Part shown: positions 18,089 through 26,300 of the stretch, piece after piece
Position numbering within the stretch: the stretch's first letter is position 1
Layout of the letters: each line of letters begins with the position of its first letter
NCBI GenBank assembly: GCA_965533275.1
Contig: CBESWG010000012.1
Location: 1 to 64,000, forward strand
From: JAUXEH01 sp965533275
GTDB taxonomy: Bacteria; Acidobacteriota; Aminicenantia; Aminicenantales; Aminicenantaceae
Direction of reading: 5' to 3'
Length of the DNA: 64,000 nt
Position numbers and translations under genes: made by a program
Notes under the pieces: generated by a model
Told to the model about the DNA's origin: nothing
The model's input: only the letters and a program-made list of their open reading frames with translations
Databases searched by the model: none

Positions 18089-19045
18089 CTATTTCATGGT
18101 TGCCAAGGCATGATAGACGGCCTTGGCGATCTGGATGTCTTGCACCGCGACCCCGGTCAGGTCTGCGATGGTGATCTGTTCCTCGGAGATTCTGCGGAGC
18201 TCTGGACGGGCGATCAGGTTTCCCAATTCAACGACCGTCTCTTTCTCCAGCACACCGGCCTTCAGGGCTTGATGGATCTCGCCTCGCAGAAGGCACTGGC
18301 TGATACTGTCAGCGACTACGATATCGGCTTTTTGGAGAATTTTGGGATCCAGCTCGATCTTCTCCGGAGTGTCGGAGCCCATAGCTGTGATATGCGTTCC
18401 CATACGGATTTTTTCGGCGGACAACAGGGGGGTTTTTGAGGGAGTTGCCGTGACTATAAGGTTGCATTGAGCGGCAATATCTTCGGTACTCAAGGTCGTT
18501 TGGACTCGGTATCCCAGAGCTGCCATGTCCTTTTTGTAGGCATCCAGTTCGTCCTGATTCATGCCCCACACCATGACATCCCTACAGTCAATAACATCTG
18601 CTAAGTATTCGACCTGCATCCGGCCCTGTGTGCCCGCGCCTAAGACACCAATACATTCGATATTTTTTGGAGCCAGATATTTTGCGCTAACTGCACCCGC
18701 GGCTGCGGTACGTACATTCGTGAGATGACACTCGTCCAGGAGGGCGCAGGCCAGCTCGCCTGTCCCTTTCTTGAACAGCAGTATGAGCCCATCGCTTGTA
18801 TACCGACTCGAAGAGGGGCTCTCGAAGAATCCAGAAGCGATTTTAATGGCATAATAATCATCATCTAAGAGATATCCATATTTTATGTGGACATCGCCTG
18901 GAGGCTTTTTAAATACCATCTCCCCAACAGGGGGGATCACTGCCTTGCCTTGGGAATAGGCGACAAATCCTTCTTCGATCTCTTGGATAGGTTGGAGTGA
19001 CTTCAAGACATCCTTGATCTGAGCGAGATTATAGATTTCAGTCAT
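18089..19045 (-). CDS. Ornithine cyclodeaminase / mu-crystallin family protein
   Basis: 318 residues from ATG 19045, preceded by AAAAGGAAA. The family holds NAD(P)-dependent enzymes such as ornithine cyclodeaminase, alanine dehydrogenase and ketimine (pyrroline-2-carboxylate) reductases. Visible are the substrate segment VHIKYGYLLDDDYYAIKIASG, LTNVRTAAAGAVSAKYLAPK, the Rossmann fingerprint IGVLGAGTQGRMQVEYLA (about 130-147), IVTATPSKTPLL and VVADSISQCLLRGEIHQAL. It is the last gene of the Pyl island, 49 bases after mttB. Its place suggests it handles an amine or imino acid released by the methyltransferases, but the substrate is unknown. It ends in TAG. A deleted second copy lies upstream of pylSc at 27953-28022. 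Confidence 0.82.
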   Translation of the reverse strand: MTEIYNLAQIKDVLKSLQPIQEIEEGFVAYSQGKAVIPPVGEMVFKKPPGDVHIKYGYLLDDDYYAIKIASGFFESPSSSRYTSDGLILLFKKGTGELACALLDECHLTNVRTAAAGAVSAKYLAPKNIECIGVLGAGTQGRMQVEYLADVIDCRDVMVWGMNQDELDAYKKDMAALGYRVQTTLSTEDIAAQCNLIVTATPSKTPLLSAEKIRMGTHITAMGSDTPEKIELDPKILQKADIVVADSISQCLLRGEIHQALKAGVLEKETVVELGNLIARPELRRISEEQITIADLTGVAVQDIQIAKAVYHALATMK

Positions 19046-19094
19046 TTCATGTTTCCTTTTCCGATTTCCAACAATTAGTGAATCAAGGTCAGAT

Positions 19095-20564
19095 TTATGG
19101 GAGATGCGGTAAAGAAGAGATATTGTTGTCCCGTGCATCTGCAAGCATGACCTGTTCGAGTTCTTTCACAACATCTTCTCCGGGTAATGCAGGGGCCGTT
19201 TCCTGCAGAATTTTTTCAACCTCTTGATCAGCTCTATCGGAAATCGATTTTTTCCCTTGTGATACCCAGTGTTCGTAATTGTCTCGATCCACAACCTGGG
19301 AAGGAAAAGTATGTTCCTTCCGGTACCATTCGCGGGTGTGCGGTAGAGTCAAAAACTGCGTTTTGTCCGTGAATCCTTCAAATATGTGGGTAGCAATCGG
19401 CTCTTCCCTTTGAGCGATGCCATCCAGCAGCCGATACGCCATGCCGCATATTTCATTGTCAATCACCAGCTTTGACAGACTTTGGCATCTGATAAAATCA
19501 AGCATCCCGGCTCCAGAGATGACATTTACTCCCGAGAGCGCAGCGAGAATGACGCCGATACCGGTTTCAAAACCGGCTTGCTCATCCATGATTTTGGCAT
19601 CGCTCATTCCCATATACGTGTGGCTCGGCATTTTTAAATATTTAGCGATCTGTGTATAGGCGGAATCTATCATGAGGGTCTCGATAGCGCCTGTGGGAGT
19701 GGTTCCTTTGCGCATATCAAAACTGATGGGACAGCCTCCAAAAATGACCGGAGCTCCTTTTTCCGCCAGCTGGCAGATGACAACTCCGGAAAGGCTTTCA
19801 ACAACATGCTGGACCAATGTACCTGAGATCGTAACGGGTGATGTTGCGCCTGTCATCCCCATGGAGATGAGCTCAGAGGGGATCCCTGCCCTGGCACTGT
19901 CTACCAAACTTTGAGCGGTCAGATTGCTCCATTTCAATGGAGGAGAGGGGCAGGCATCGAAAACGGCGAGCGGCTTTTCCGCCAATTTTTCCTCACTTCC
20001 CCTCACCGCTACCAACATATCCCGCATGGGTTTGAATCCTTCAGTACGGAATGTCCCGGTTATGATGGGTTTTTCGGAATATTGGAGACATATATACATT
20101 CGGTAGCTATCGGAGATCGTTTCTAGCACATCCGTGCTGATAATCGAAGTACTTTGGAAATGGATGTTGTTCATGCAGTCTGTCAGTCGAGTGAATCTGA
20201 CTAAATCACTCGTAACAGGCTTCCGCTGCATTTTGGTCACCGGATCAAGAATGGCGACAGCGGTGGAACCCGGATTGAAATGCACATGGTCGTCCCCCAG
20301 GATAAATTCCTTTTCACCGCTTCGATCATAGAGTTTTATGACCGGAGGAGTGGAGGCCAGGGATTCTTCAACCAGTTTGGGAGTAATAAATACTCTTCGT
20401 GATGATTCATCAATTTTCATCCCTGCATCTCTTAAAAGATGAAGCGCATCCTGGTTTTCTATAAAAACTCCCTGTTTTTCGAGGATGATCAGAGCTTCAT
20501 CGATAATTTTTTGAATAAGCTCAGTACTCAATAAGGATATTTTTGGTTGTTTTGTAGGGATCAT
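19095..20564 (-). CDS. mttB: MttB-family corrinoid methyltransferase without pyrrolysine
   Basis: 489 residues, ATG 20564 with AAGGAAT upstream. The TIM-barrel protein belongs to the trimethylamine / quaternary-amine methyltransferase family (for example HFNPGSTAVAILDPVT, FGGCPISFDMRKGTTPTGA, MPSHTYMGMSDAKIMDEQAG). True trimethylamine MttB has one pyrrolysine near residue 334. Here the frame is uninterrupted by TAG, and the likely equivalent site, around Ile325 in SDAKIMDEQ, is an ordinary residue. Family knowledge: Pyl-free members act on quaternary amines such as glycine betaine, proline betaine or carnitine rather than trimethylamine. It lies 18 bases after mttC and ends in TAA. Substrate assignment is inference from the missing Pyl. 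Confidence 0.88.
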   Translation of the reverse strand: MIPTKQPKISLLSTELIQKIIDEALIILEKQGVFIENQDALHLLRDAGMKIDESSRRVFITPKLVEESLASTPPVIKLYDRSGEKEFILGDDHVHFNPGSTAVAILDPVTKMQRKPVTSDLVRFTRLTDCMNNIHFQSTSIISTDVLETISDSYRMYICLQYSEKPIITGTFRTEGFKPMRDMLVAVRGSEEKLAEKPLAVFDACPSPPLKWSNLTAQSLVDSARAGIPSELISMGMTGATSPVTISGTLVQHVVESLSGVVICQLAEKGAPVIFGGCPISFDMRKGTTPTGAIETLMIDSAYTQIAKYLKMPSHTYMGMSDAKIMDEQAGFETGIGVILAALSGVNVISGAGMLDFIRCQSLSKLVIDNEICGMAYRLLDGIAQREEPIATHIFEGFTDKTQFLTLPHTREWYRKEHTFPSQVVDRDNYEHWVSQGKKSISDRADQEVEKILQETAPALPGEDVVKELEQVMLADARDNNISSLPHLP

Positions 20565-20582
20565 GGCATTCCTTTTTTCAGA

Positions 20583-21233
20583 TCAAGTCGAAAGAACGTT
20601 CTTTAAAACTTTTACGGCCGTCATGGCGTTCTCAGCATATCCGCCGGCCCCGATATCATCAGCCCATCTCTGGTTTACAGGAGCCCCCCCCACCATGACT
20701 TTAAACCGGGAAGCAAGATCTTTTTCAATGAGCATCTCGATCAGTTTTCTTTGATTGACCATCGTTGTCGTTAACAGGGCAGAGAGGCAGATGATATCTG
20801 CGTCCACTTCGACAGCCTTCTCGATAAATTTTTCCGGCTTAACATCCCCACCCAGGTCATAGACATTATATCCGTTGGCGGACAGCATGGAAGCAACCAG
20901 ATTTTTCCCAATATCATGGATATCGCCCTCGACAGTCCCGATCACAACTTTCCCCTGTGATTGAGCAGTTGTCTTGGATTTCTCCAACTCCGGTTGAAGG
21001 ATCTGCATGGCCTCCTTCATACATTCTGCGCTGGTTAGGAGCTCGGGTAAGAAATACTCACCTTTTTCCCACATATCTCCAACTTTTTGTATTCCCGGTG
21101 TAAAGCCTTTTTCGATGACTTCTGTCAGGTTCAACTTATGCGTTATGGCTTCTTTTGCCAGAGCAACAGCCTTCTCCTTCTCTCCATCAATAACGCTCTG
21201 TTTCATGAGGGCGTACAATTCTTCTTTGTTCAT
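20583..21233 (-). CDS. mttC: Methylamine corrinoid protein (MttC/MtbC type)
   Basis: 216 residues. The start ATG 21233 has a GAAGGAGGAT ribosome site. The N-terminal helical cap (1-90) is followed by a B12-binding Rossmann domain with IGTVEGDIHDIGKNLVASML. His106 in the DxHxxG motif should be the lower cobalt ligand. LSALLTTTM and MVGGAPVNQRWADDIGAGGY complete the cobalamin pocket. The protein carries the methyl group taken from the amine by its partner methyltransferase. Lying between mtbB and mttB, it may serve either. It is about half identical by eye to the second corrinoid protein at 26301-26951, so the island holds two. Confidence 0.93.
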   Translation of the reverse strand: MNKEELYALMKQSVIDGEKEKAVALAKEAITHKLNLTEVIEKGFTPGIQKVGDMWEKGEYFLPELLTSAECMKEAMQILQPELEKSKTTAQSQGKVVIGTVEGDIHDIGKNLVASMLSANGYNVYDLGGDVKPEKFIEKAVEVDADIICLSALLTTTMVNQRKLIEMLIEKDLASRFKVMVGGAPVNQRWADDIGAGGYAENAMTAVKVLKNVLST

Positions 21234-21290
21234 ACATCCTCCTTCTGAATTAATAAAATACGTTCTTTCCAACCTTGACTTCAAGAAGTG

Positions 21291-22682
21291 TTATATATCA
21301 AGACCGGTTTTTTCTTTAAATCGTTTTAGGCAATTGATCTTTATACCCAAGAGTTCTTCTATCCGGAATTTTGTCTCTATTCCGATCGCTGTGCCGGGAG
21401 TAGGATTGATCATCCCCAGGTTTAAATCTTCACGGAGTTCAGACATTACCAAAGGATCGGAAAGTTCGAGCTTTGAAACTTTCAGCTTGTCGGCCACATA
21501 CGCTTTGGCTTGTTCAAGCCTCATGCCGCGGGTCATTTGCATGCGCGCTACCAGATCTCCGGAGGTGCGCATTCCGCCCATGCCCGAGGCGACGGCGTGG
21601 GTAGCAGCCATTCCCAGGACATCGCCTAAGCCCACCTACAAACCGTCCAGACGCGTGATCTCAACAACCGCTGTAGAGGCTCTTGATACAGCATCGATAG
21701 GCACAAATGGCGTTACCGGAAGCCCTCCTACCCCCATGCCCATATTGGCATGAACGGGTATGTTGGATACTTCTACACAGGCTTTTAAGAACGTTACTAC
21801 CCGGGCAATATTCCAAGCGCAGGATCTGCTGGTGTTGGTATTGACGACCGGCCCAAAGATGGTGACACCTGCTTTCTCCGCCAATTTCACCTGTTCATGC
21901 GGATATAATCCTGCCAAGCGCTGCCCGTCAAATTTTAGTCCACCGTGCATACCCAGAACGAATTCCCCTGACATCCCCATTTCAATACAGATATCCGGAT
22001 ATTTCTTTTTCAGGATCTCAACGGCTCTCAACGCCGCCTGGAAATCGGGATCTCCAGATGATCCCGTGGTGTCGAGGTCAATGGCATCCACCCCTGATTC
22101 ATACAACTCACTGGCAACATAGACAATATCCCGAATAGAAAGTTCTACAGCTTCTTCGAATGCCTGCTGAGCTTCTTGAACTTTCCCCTGCCCCATCAGA
22201 TCTGATGGGTTGGGAACCGGGCCTTCGGGTTTGCTGTAAAGACCCAGGTTCGGCATAGCACCGTACAAGACAGGAACAGTTGTATTCATGAGAGCGAGTT
22301 CCAAAACATTTCTCTCATAATTTAAAACCGGCTTGACGGATTTCCAGGAATAATCGTTATGACCCAGTTCAACAGTATCGGCACCCAGCATTCTTTCAAA
22401 GATCTGCAAAGACTGCAGCCTGTCAACTTGGACGAGCGTACGCTGGACCTCTCCGCAGGTCGAATCATAGGTGAAAACAACTTCTTTCCCCATCTCGACG
22501 CCGACCGGCCGCGACGAAGACCAGTAAATCTCGAAGAGGCGGTCTAATTCATCTTGAGAAAGGGGTGAGATTTTTCCTCTATCGGCAGCGTCCTTGGTTC
22601 CTTCCTCGAGATCGGATTTCATCTCGGCCTCGGTAAATTCCACCAACGCTCCGTCACCCATTCTAGTCCAGATTTTTTTCAT
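21291..22682 (-). CDS. mtbB: Dimethylamine:corrinoid methyltransferase with in-frame amber (pyrrolysine) codon
   Basis: 463 residues including one pyrrolysine. The frame from ATG 22682 (strong GGAGGTG ribosome site) runs to a TAG at 21636-21638, and the same frame continues directly with VGLGDVLGMAATHAVASGMG to TAA at 21291. Codon 349 is therefore read as Pyl; in Methanosarcina MtbB, about 467 residues, Pyl is near residue 356. The sequence before and after the codon (EITRLDGL, then MRTSGDLVARMQMT) is continuous MtbB family sequence, so a simple stop would remove the last quarter of the barrel. The enzyme demethylates dimethylamine to monomethylamine and methylates its corrinoid partner, with Pyl binding the amine in the active site. 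Annotation as two separate proteins would be wrong. All genes needed to make and insert Pyl lie immediately upstream. Confidence 0.95.
21636..21638 (-). other. Amber codon decoded as pyrrolysine (codon 349 of mtbB)
   Basis: The minus-strand codon is TAG, between GGTTTG (Gly-Leu) and GTGGGC (Val-Gly). The downstream 114 codons are homologous to the C-terminus of MtbB and have no credible separate start: the first in-frame candidate is the GTG directly after TAG, with no ribosome site of its own in front. Confidence 0.93.
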
Positions 22683-22741
22683 GTTATGCTTCACCTCCCT
22701 TCCCTATTAATATCAAAATTTACATTTTTTTGCATCCGGAT

Positions 22742-23080
22742 TCACTCATCGTCATTTCTTCTGAGCAGGGAACCCATGTGCTGGCTGAAAAAAGTCTTTT
22801 TATATTTTTCAATTTTCCACTCTGGTGTACGGCAGATACTGCACTTTTCGAAATGCCATTTATTTCGCAGCCACCTGGCAGCCCGGCTTCGCTTCGAATT
22901 CCGAACTGTGAAGGATTTATTGCAGTGAGTCTGGATATCGGCATATCCTCTTTCAAACTGAATAGATTTGATTCCGTGCAATACCCCGCTTCGCGCCGGC
23001 CAGATCTTCATTTTTTCCAGAAGTAGAAAAAAATCGACCTGTTTACGGTAATACTTGTCCTTTATCTTTTTTTCTGCCAT
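22742..23080 (-). CDS. pylSn: Pyrrolysyl-tRNA synthetase N-terminal domain protein, split form
   Basis: 112 residues. It is a stand-alone version of the tRNA-binding N-terminal domain that in methanogens is fused to the catalytic domain. Recognisable are YYRKQVDFFLLLEKMKIWP (10-28), GVLHGIKSI, the Cys-containing THCNKSFTVRNSKRSRAARWLRNKW (51-75) and EKCSICRTPEWKIEKY, whose Cys80 and Cys83 with Cys53 fit a zinc site. It grips the T-arm and short variable loop of tRNA-Pyl and raises charging efficiency. It lies 37 bases downstream of pylT and 59 bases upstream of mtbB. Its ATG falls one base after a TGA that closes the pylD frame if that frame is read through its amber codon. Confidence 0.93.
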   Translation of the reverse strand: MAEKKIKDKYYRKQVDFFLLLEKMKIWPARSGVLHGIKSIQFERGYADIQTHCNKSFTVRNSKRSRAARWLRNKWHFEKCSICRTPEWKIEKYKKTFFSQHMGSLLRRNDDE

Positions 23081-23117
23081 TTCAGCTCACATATGTTGCG
23101 TAGTGCTGTATTTCTAT

Positions 23118-23189
23118 TGGCGGGGAGTCCGGGAGTCGCACCCGGCTACATGGATTTAGAATCCATGCGATCCTTCCGATCTACCCCCC
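23118..23189 (-). tRNA. pylT: Pyrrolysine tRNA (amber suppressor, anticodon CUA)
   Basis: 72 bases including encoded CCA. The acceptor stem GGGGGGT pairs with ACTCCCC (one G-U), with discriminator G. The D arm is GATC-GGAAG-GATC with a five-base loop lacking the usual GG. One base (G) joins it to a six-pair anticodon stem CATGGA/TCCATG, whose loop TTCTAAA gives anticodon CTA. The variable loop is only three bases (TAG), and the T stem CCGGG/CCCGG has loop TGCGACT without the TTC element. These are precisely the oddities of tRNA-Pyl. Its first nine bases overlap the end of pylD, including that gene's TAG stop. Confidence 0.96.
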
Positions 23190-24020
23190 GTCCGTGTTAC
23201 TAGTATACATATTTAAAGCCATTGCCAGCATGGTCGCCGTACCTATCTGCAGTGGATCATGGATCAACCGGCCTTCAATTTTGATACGAGCTTCTCTGGT
23301 TAATCCGATGGGCAATCCACAGGCGGCAACCACTGTATCTGGTCTGACCGAATCTTCAGGAATGATATCCTCGGCCGGTGAGGCATCAAACAAGATCGAA
23401 TGTTTTATTAATGCCGGCAATATCTCTCTTTCCACGGATATCCCTAATTCAGATGCAAGTTTGGAAGTTTTGTCAGGATCAATATCATAGACAAACACCG
23501 TTGCGCCAAGTTCTTTCAGCGCGATGCATGCATATCTGCCAACCCGGCCGCCTCCAATAACCAAAACCTCTCTACCAGATATCCCTTTCAACAATAGAGC
23601 AAGCGCCGCAACATACCCCCGGGCAGTAGCTTCGCTATTGTCTACCACTTTCCCAGTTTCCGTACTGATCGCCACAAAAAGCTCATCGTCAGCAAGAAAC
23701 AGGATTTTTGCTCCCTCTTCGAAACTCTCTGCCAGCCCAGTCACATCATGCGCCTGGGTTACGAATGCTGAATAACCGAGATAACGAATGATACTTTCTA
23801 CAGCCTGGCTGAATCCTGGGATGAGGCCTTCTCCTGTGGTAATGGGCACCACAGCGATCGGCATGGGTGAAGCATTTTTCTTCAGGTATTCTTCCTCAAG
23901 ACCAGCCGCAAGACAAGCTATCGAAGCCAGCGTGTTGCCGGTTTTTTCGATCAGTTCTAGATCATATTCAGGCAGTTTTTCCGCCAAGCCGTGCAAAATG
24001 GTCCCAGACAGCCGAGTCAT
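23181..24020 (-). CDS. pylD: Pyrrolysine biosynthesis protein PylD
   Basis: 279 residues. PylD oxidises 3-methylornithyl-N6-lysine and closes the pyrroline ring to yield pyrrolysine. The N-terminal helical half contains VVPITTGEGLIPGFSQAV, a segment typical of PylD. The Rossmann half has REVLVIGGGRVGRYACIALKE (150-170) and FVYDIDPDKTSKLA for NAD binding, then VAACGLPIGLT and LIHDPLQIGTATMLAMA. Its ATG overlaps the pylC stop (ATGA). The stop codon is TAG and lies inside the tRNA-Pyl gene at bases 7-9 of the tRNA. If that amber were read as Pyl, 32 more codons would follow to TGA 23082-23084. Confidence 0.93.
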   Translation of the reverse strand: MTRLSGTILHGLAEKLPEYDLELIEKTGNTLASIACLAAGLEEEYLKKNASPMPIAVVPITTGEGLIPGFSQAVESIIRYLGYSAFVTQAHDVTGLAESFEEGAKILFLADDELFVAISTETGKVVDNSEATARGYVAALALLLKGISGREVLVIGGGRVGRYACIALKELGATVFVYDIDPDKTSKLASELGISVEREILPALIKHSILFDASPAEDIIPEDSVRPDTVVAACGLPIGLTREARIKIEGRLIHDPLQIGTATMLAMALNMYTSNTDGG

Positions 24021-25180
24021 TTATTTCCCCAATCGAATCTATCCTCGGATGCCCCAAATGTCAATTTGATGTCTTCGATGATCTTGACATGCCGGTTCCA
24101 TACATCTTCCATGTTTTCACCATGAATGATCAGTGTGGCAACCCAATTCGATTTGTCGGGATCAAAATCTGTCAGCGCTTCATCTGCGCCGAAAAATTTT
24201 TCACGCAATTCAAGTGGACCCGCCTCAGCGATGATGTGTTCGCCTGCAATTTCCAGCTTTTCCGGTGTGACCTCGATATGTTCATAAATAACAAACTGAT
24301 CCTCCCTTACCGAGAGATCAGGATCCAGCTTTTTCTTGGAAAAGATACTGAAAAGATGCTCCAGCATATTTATTTGGGTCGAATGATAGACTGCTGTAGG
24401 GGTTTGGCTCGGCAAACGGGCATCGATCTCCAGCACTTTGAGCGTATCTTCATGCAGAATAACCTCTACATCCATCACCCCAGAAAGATCAAGGCTGTCA
24501 GCGATTTTCCGAGCGATTTTCCTCAGCTCATTTTTGTGTGTTTCCACGAGATCCACAGGGGCTGTAACGCGTTTGCAGTCATACACTGTGTCAACTTCGA
24601 TCAAGGTAGTCTGTAGCGGCACATAGTCTCCTTCACAACCCAGGATCTCGATCGAATACGAAGGGCCATCCAACCATTCCTCTATTACCCACTCTTCGGG
24701 GAAATCCTCTGTTTGAGACGTAAATGCATGCAATTCTTCCTGGGTATTAATTTTCCGGATTCCGCTGCTTCCGCTTTGACCGGAAGGTTTCGCGATAGCG
24801 GGAAATCTGTTGAACAGAGGCGATGAAGCAGCAGGTATCCCAAGTTCTTTGAATAGACTATTTGATCTTATTTTGGAGGAACTGACGGCAAATGCATCGG
24901 GATCGAAGGCCAGCGGAACGTCAGCTTTTCTTGCTGCCTTTTCCAAAGAGGCTAGAGCTACGTGTTCTTCAAAGGCAGGGATTACGAAATCGACCCTCTT
25001 AAGAATATTTGATAGTCTGGATGATTCCTGAAGTATATCTATCTGATGGAATTCATGGCAGAGACCGGCGGCCGGGACGGCTGGATCCTTGTCCAACAAT
25101 AAAACGTCCCAACCGGCTTTGAGGGCAAGATAAGAAGCTTCAATACCCTGAAGCCTCCCGCCTGCAACGGCAACTCTCAT
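24017..25180 (-). CDS. pylC: 3-methyl-D-ornithine:lysine ligase PylC
   Basis: 387 residues. PylC is an ATP-grasp ligase that joins 3-methyl-D-ornithine to the epsilon-amino group of lysine. It begins MRVAVAGGRLQGIEASYLAL, the expected PylC N-terminus, followed by VLLLDKDP. The ATP-grasp region has FPAIAKPSGQSGSSGIRKI, EEWLDGPSYSIEILG and the metal-binding end MDVEVILHEDTLKVLEIDAR. Length matches the family (about 360-390). Start and stop codons overlap pylB and pylD by four bases each, giving strict coupling of the three biosynthetic genes. Confidence 0.93.
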   Translation of the reverse strand: MRVAVAGGRLQGIEASYLALKAGWDVLLLDKDPAVPAAGLCHEFHQIDILQESSRLSNILKRVDFVIPAFEEHVALASLEKAARKADVPLAFDPDAFAVSSSKIRSNSLFKELGIPAASSPLFNRFPAIAKPSGQSGSSGIRKINTQEELHAFTSQTEDFPEEWVIEEWLDGPSYSIEILGCEGDYVPLQTTLIEVDTVYDCKRVTAPVDLVETHKNELRKIARKIADSLDLSGVMDVEVILHEDTLKVLEIDARLPSQTPTAVYHSTQINMLEHLFSIFSKKKLDPDLSVREDQFVIYEHIEVTPEKLEIAGEHIIAEAGPLELREKFFGADEALTDFDPDKSNWVATLIIHGENMEDVWNRHVKIIEDIKLTFGASEDRFDWGNK

Positions 25181-26289
25181 TCTCCTAACCTGTCAGTCAA
25201 GTTCTGTGTGCTTAAGCGGGATTTGGCATTCTTTATCCAACCGGCATAATCGGACGGAATGCCAGGCTGAAGGTGAAGACATTCTAAAACGGGGATAACA
25301 CTCCGTACCGAACGTACACCTTCCTCAATTCCAAGAGAGGATTGTGACACCCCGGATAAATCCATCAAAGGTGGGATCAAGGAGGTGATAACATTGGCTC
25401 CTGCTTGCAGCCGGGCAGCCACGTTTTCTAAACCATCTATATCCAATGAGGCAGGAATCATTTTGTCAGGAAAAACAAGCCGTAAAACTGCGATGGTTTT
25501 CATCTCTCCGGTACTGGGTGAGACGAGCCGAAACTCCATGGGAGTACCGACTTGGGGAATAAAGCGCATGACACGGGCCTGGTGGACATCCATCGCCTGC
25601 ATAGCTCTGATAGAAGTCACAATATCAGATAAAGATTCACCCACCCCTGTAAGAATACCTTCTTCTATTAACAATCCAGCTTTGCGCGCAAAATATTTTG
25701 AAGAAATCCGGGTTTCATAATCTTGTTCTGGTCGAAGATCCGCAAAGAGTTCTCTGTTATGGGTTTCCTGATAGCAGGCGTACCAATCGATACCATCCCT
25801 GGCAAATGCCGCTAACAGTGAGTGAGGTGCGATCCCCGGGGAAACCATAACCGGCAAACCGGTCTCTCTTTTGACCCGGCATAGCAATTCTTGAAGGGCT
25901 GCATACCCGTCATCGGTTTGACAATAAAAGGGATCTTCCCCCATGGTAAGGTCGATGAGATGAACTCCCGATTCCACCAATCTTAACGCTGCTTCTATAA
26001 TTTCGCTTTCGGTTTTTCTGTAGCGCCTTGCCAATTGATTTGACACTCGTGATGCACAAAAAACACAATTGTTCCTGCAGTAGGTCGAAAAATAGATAAA
26101 GCCGTATAGATAGATCTTTTCCCCAAAATACCGTTGTCTTAGATTTCGTGCCGTGGAATAAAGTCTATTCAGATCTGAAAGGGATTCCAAGGATAATAAA
26201 GTTAATATCTCCGAATTTGAAAGGGGGATCTCCTCATCAGCTTTCGCCAGTATGTTTTCAAGGGGCCCATGATTCGGAAATTTTTTCAT
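25177..26289 (-). CDS. pylB: Radical SAM methylornithine synthase PylB
   Basis: 370 residues. PylB rearranges lysine to 3-methyl-D-ornithine, the first step of pyrrolysine synthesis. The radical SAM cluster ligands are Cys71, Cys75 and Cys78 in YCRNNCVFC. Also visible are HLIDLTMGEDPFY, PVMVSPGIAPHSLLAAF, ACYQETHNRELF, LLIEEGILTGVGES and VMRFIPQVGTPM, all in family order. It starts 11 bases after the TAG of the upstream corrinoid gene and its stop overlaps pylC. Length is normal (about 350-370). Confidence 0.94.
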   Translation of the reverse strand: MKKFPNHGPLENILAKADEEIPLSNSEILTLLSLESLSDLNRLYSTARNLRQRYFGEKIYLYGFIYFSTYCRNNCVFCASRVSNQLARRYRKTESEIIEAALRLVESGVHLIDLTMGEDPFYCQTDDGYAALQELLCRVKRETGLPVMVSPGIAPHSLLAAFARDGIDWYACYQETHNRELFADLRPEQDYETRISSKYFARKAGLLIEEGILTGVGESLSDIVTSIRAMQAMDVHQARVMRFIPQVGTPMEFRLVSPSTGEMKTIAVLRLVFPDKMIPASLDIDGLENVAARLQAGANVITSLIPPLMDLSGVSQSSLGIEEGVRSVRSVIPVLECLHLQPGIPSDYAGWIKNAKSRLSTQNLTDRLGE

Positions 26290-26300
26290 TCTTACAGTAT

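Noticed and set aside
21291..21635. Separate 114-residue protein downstream of mtbB
   Set aside because: It has no start of its own beyond the GTG after TAG and no ribosome site, and it is the C-terminal part of MtbB joined through a Pyl codon.
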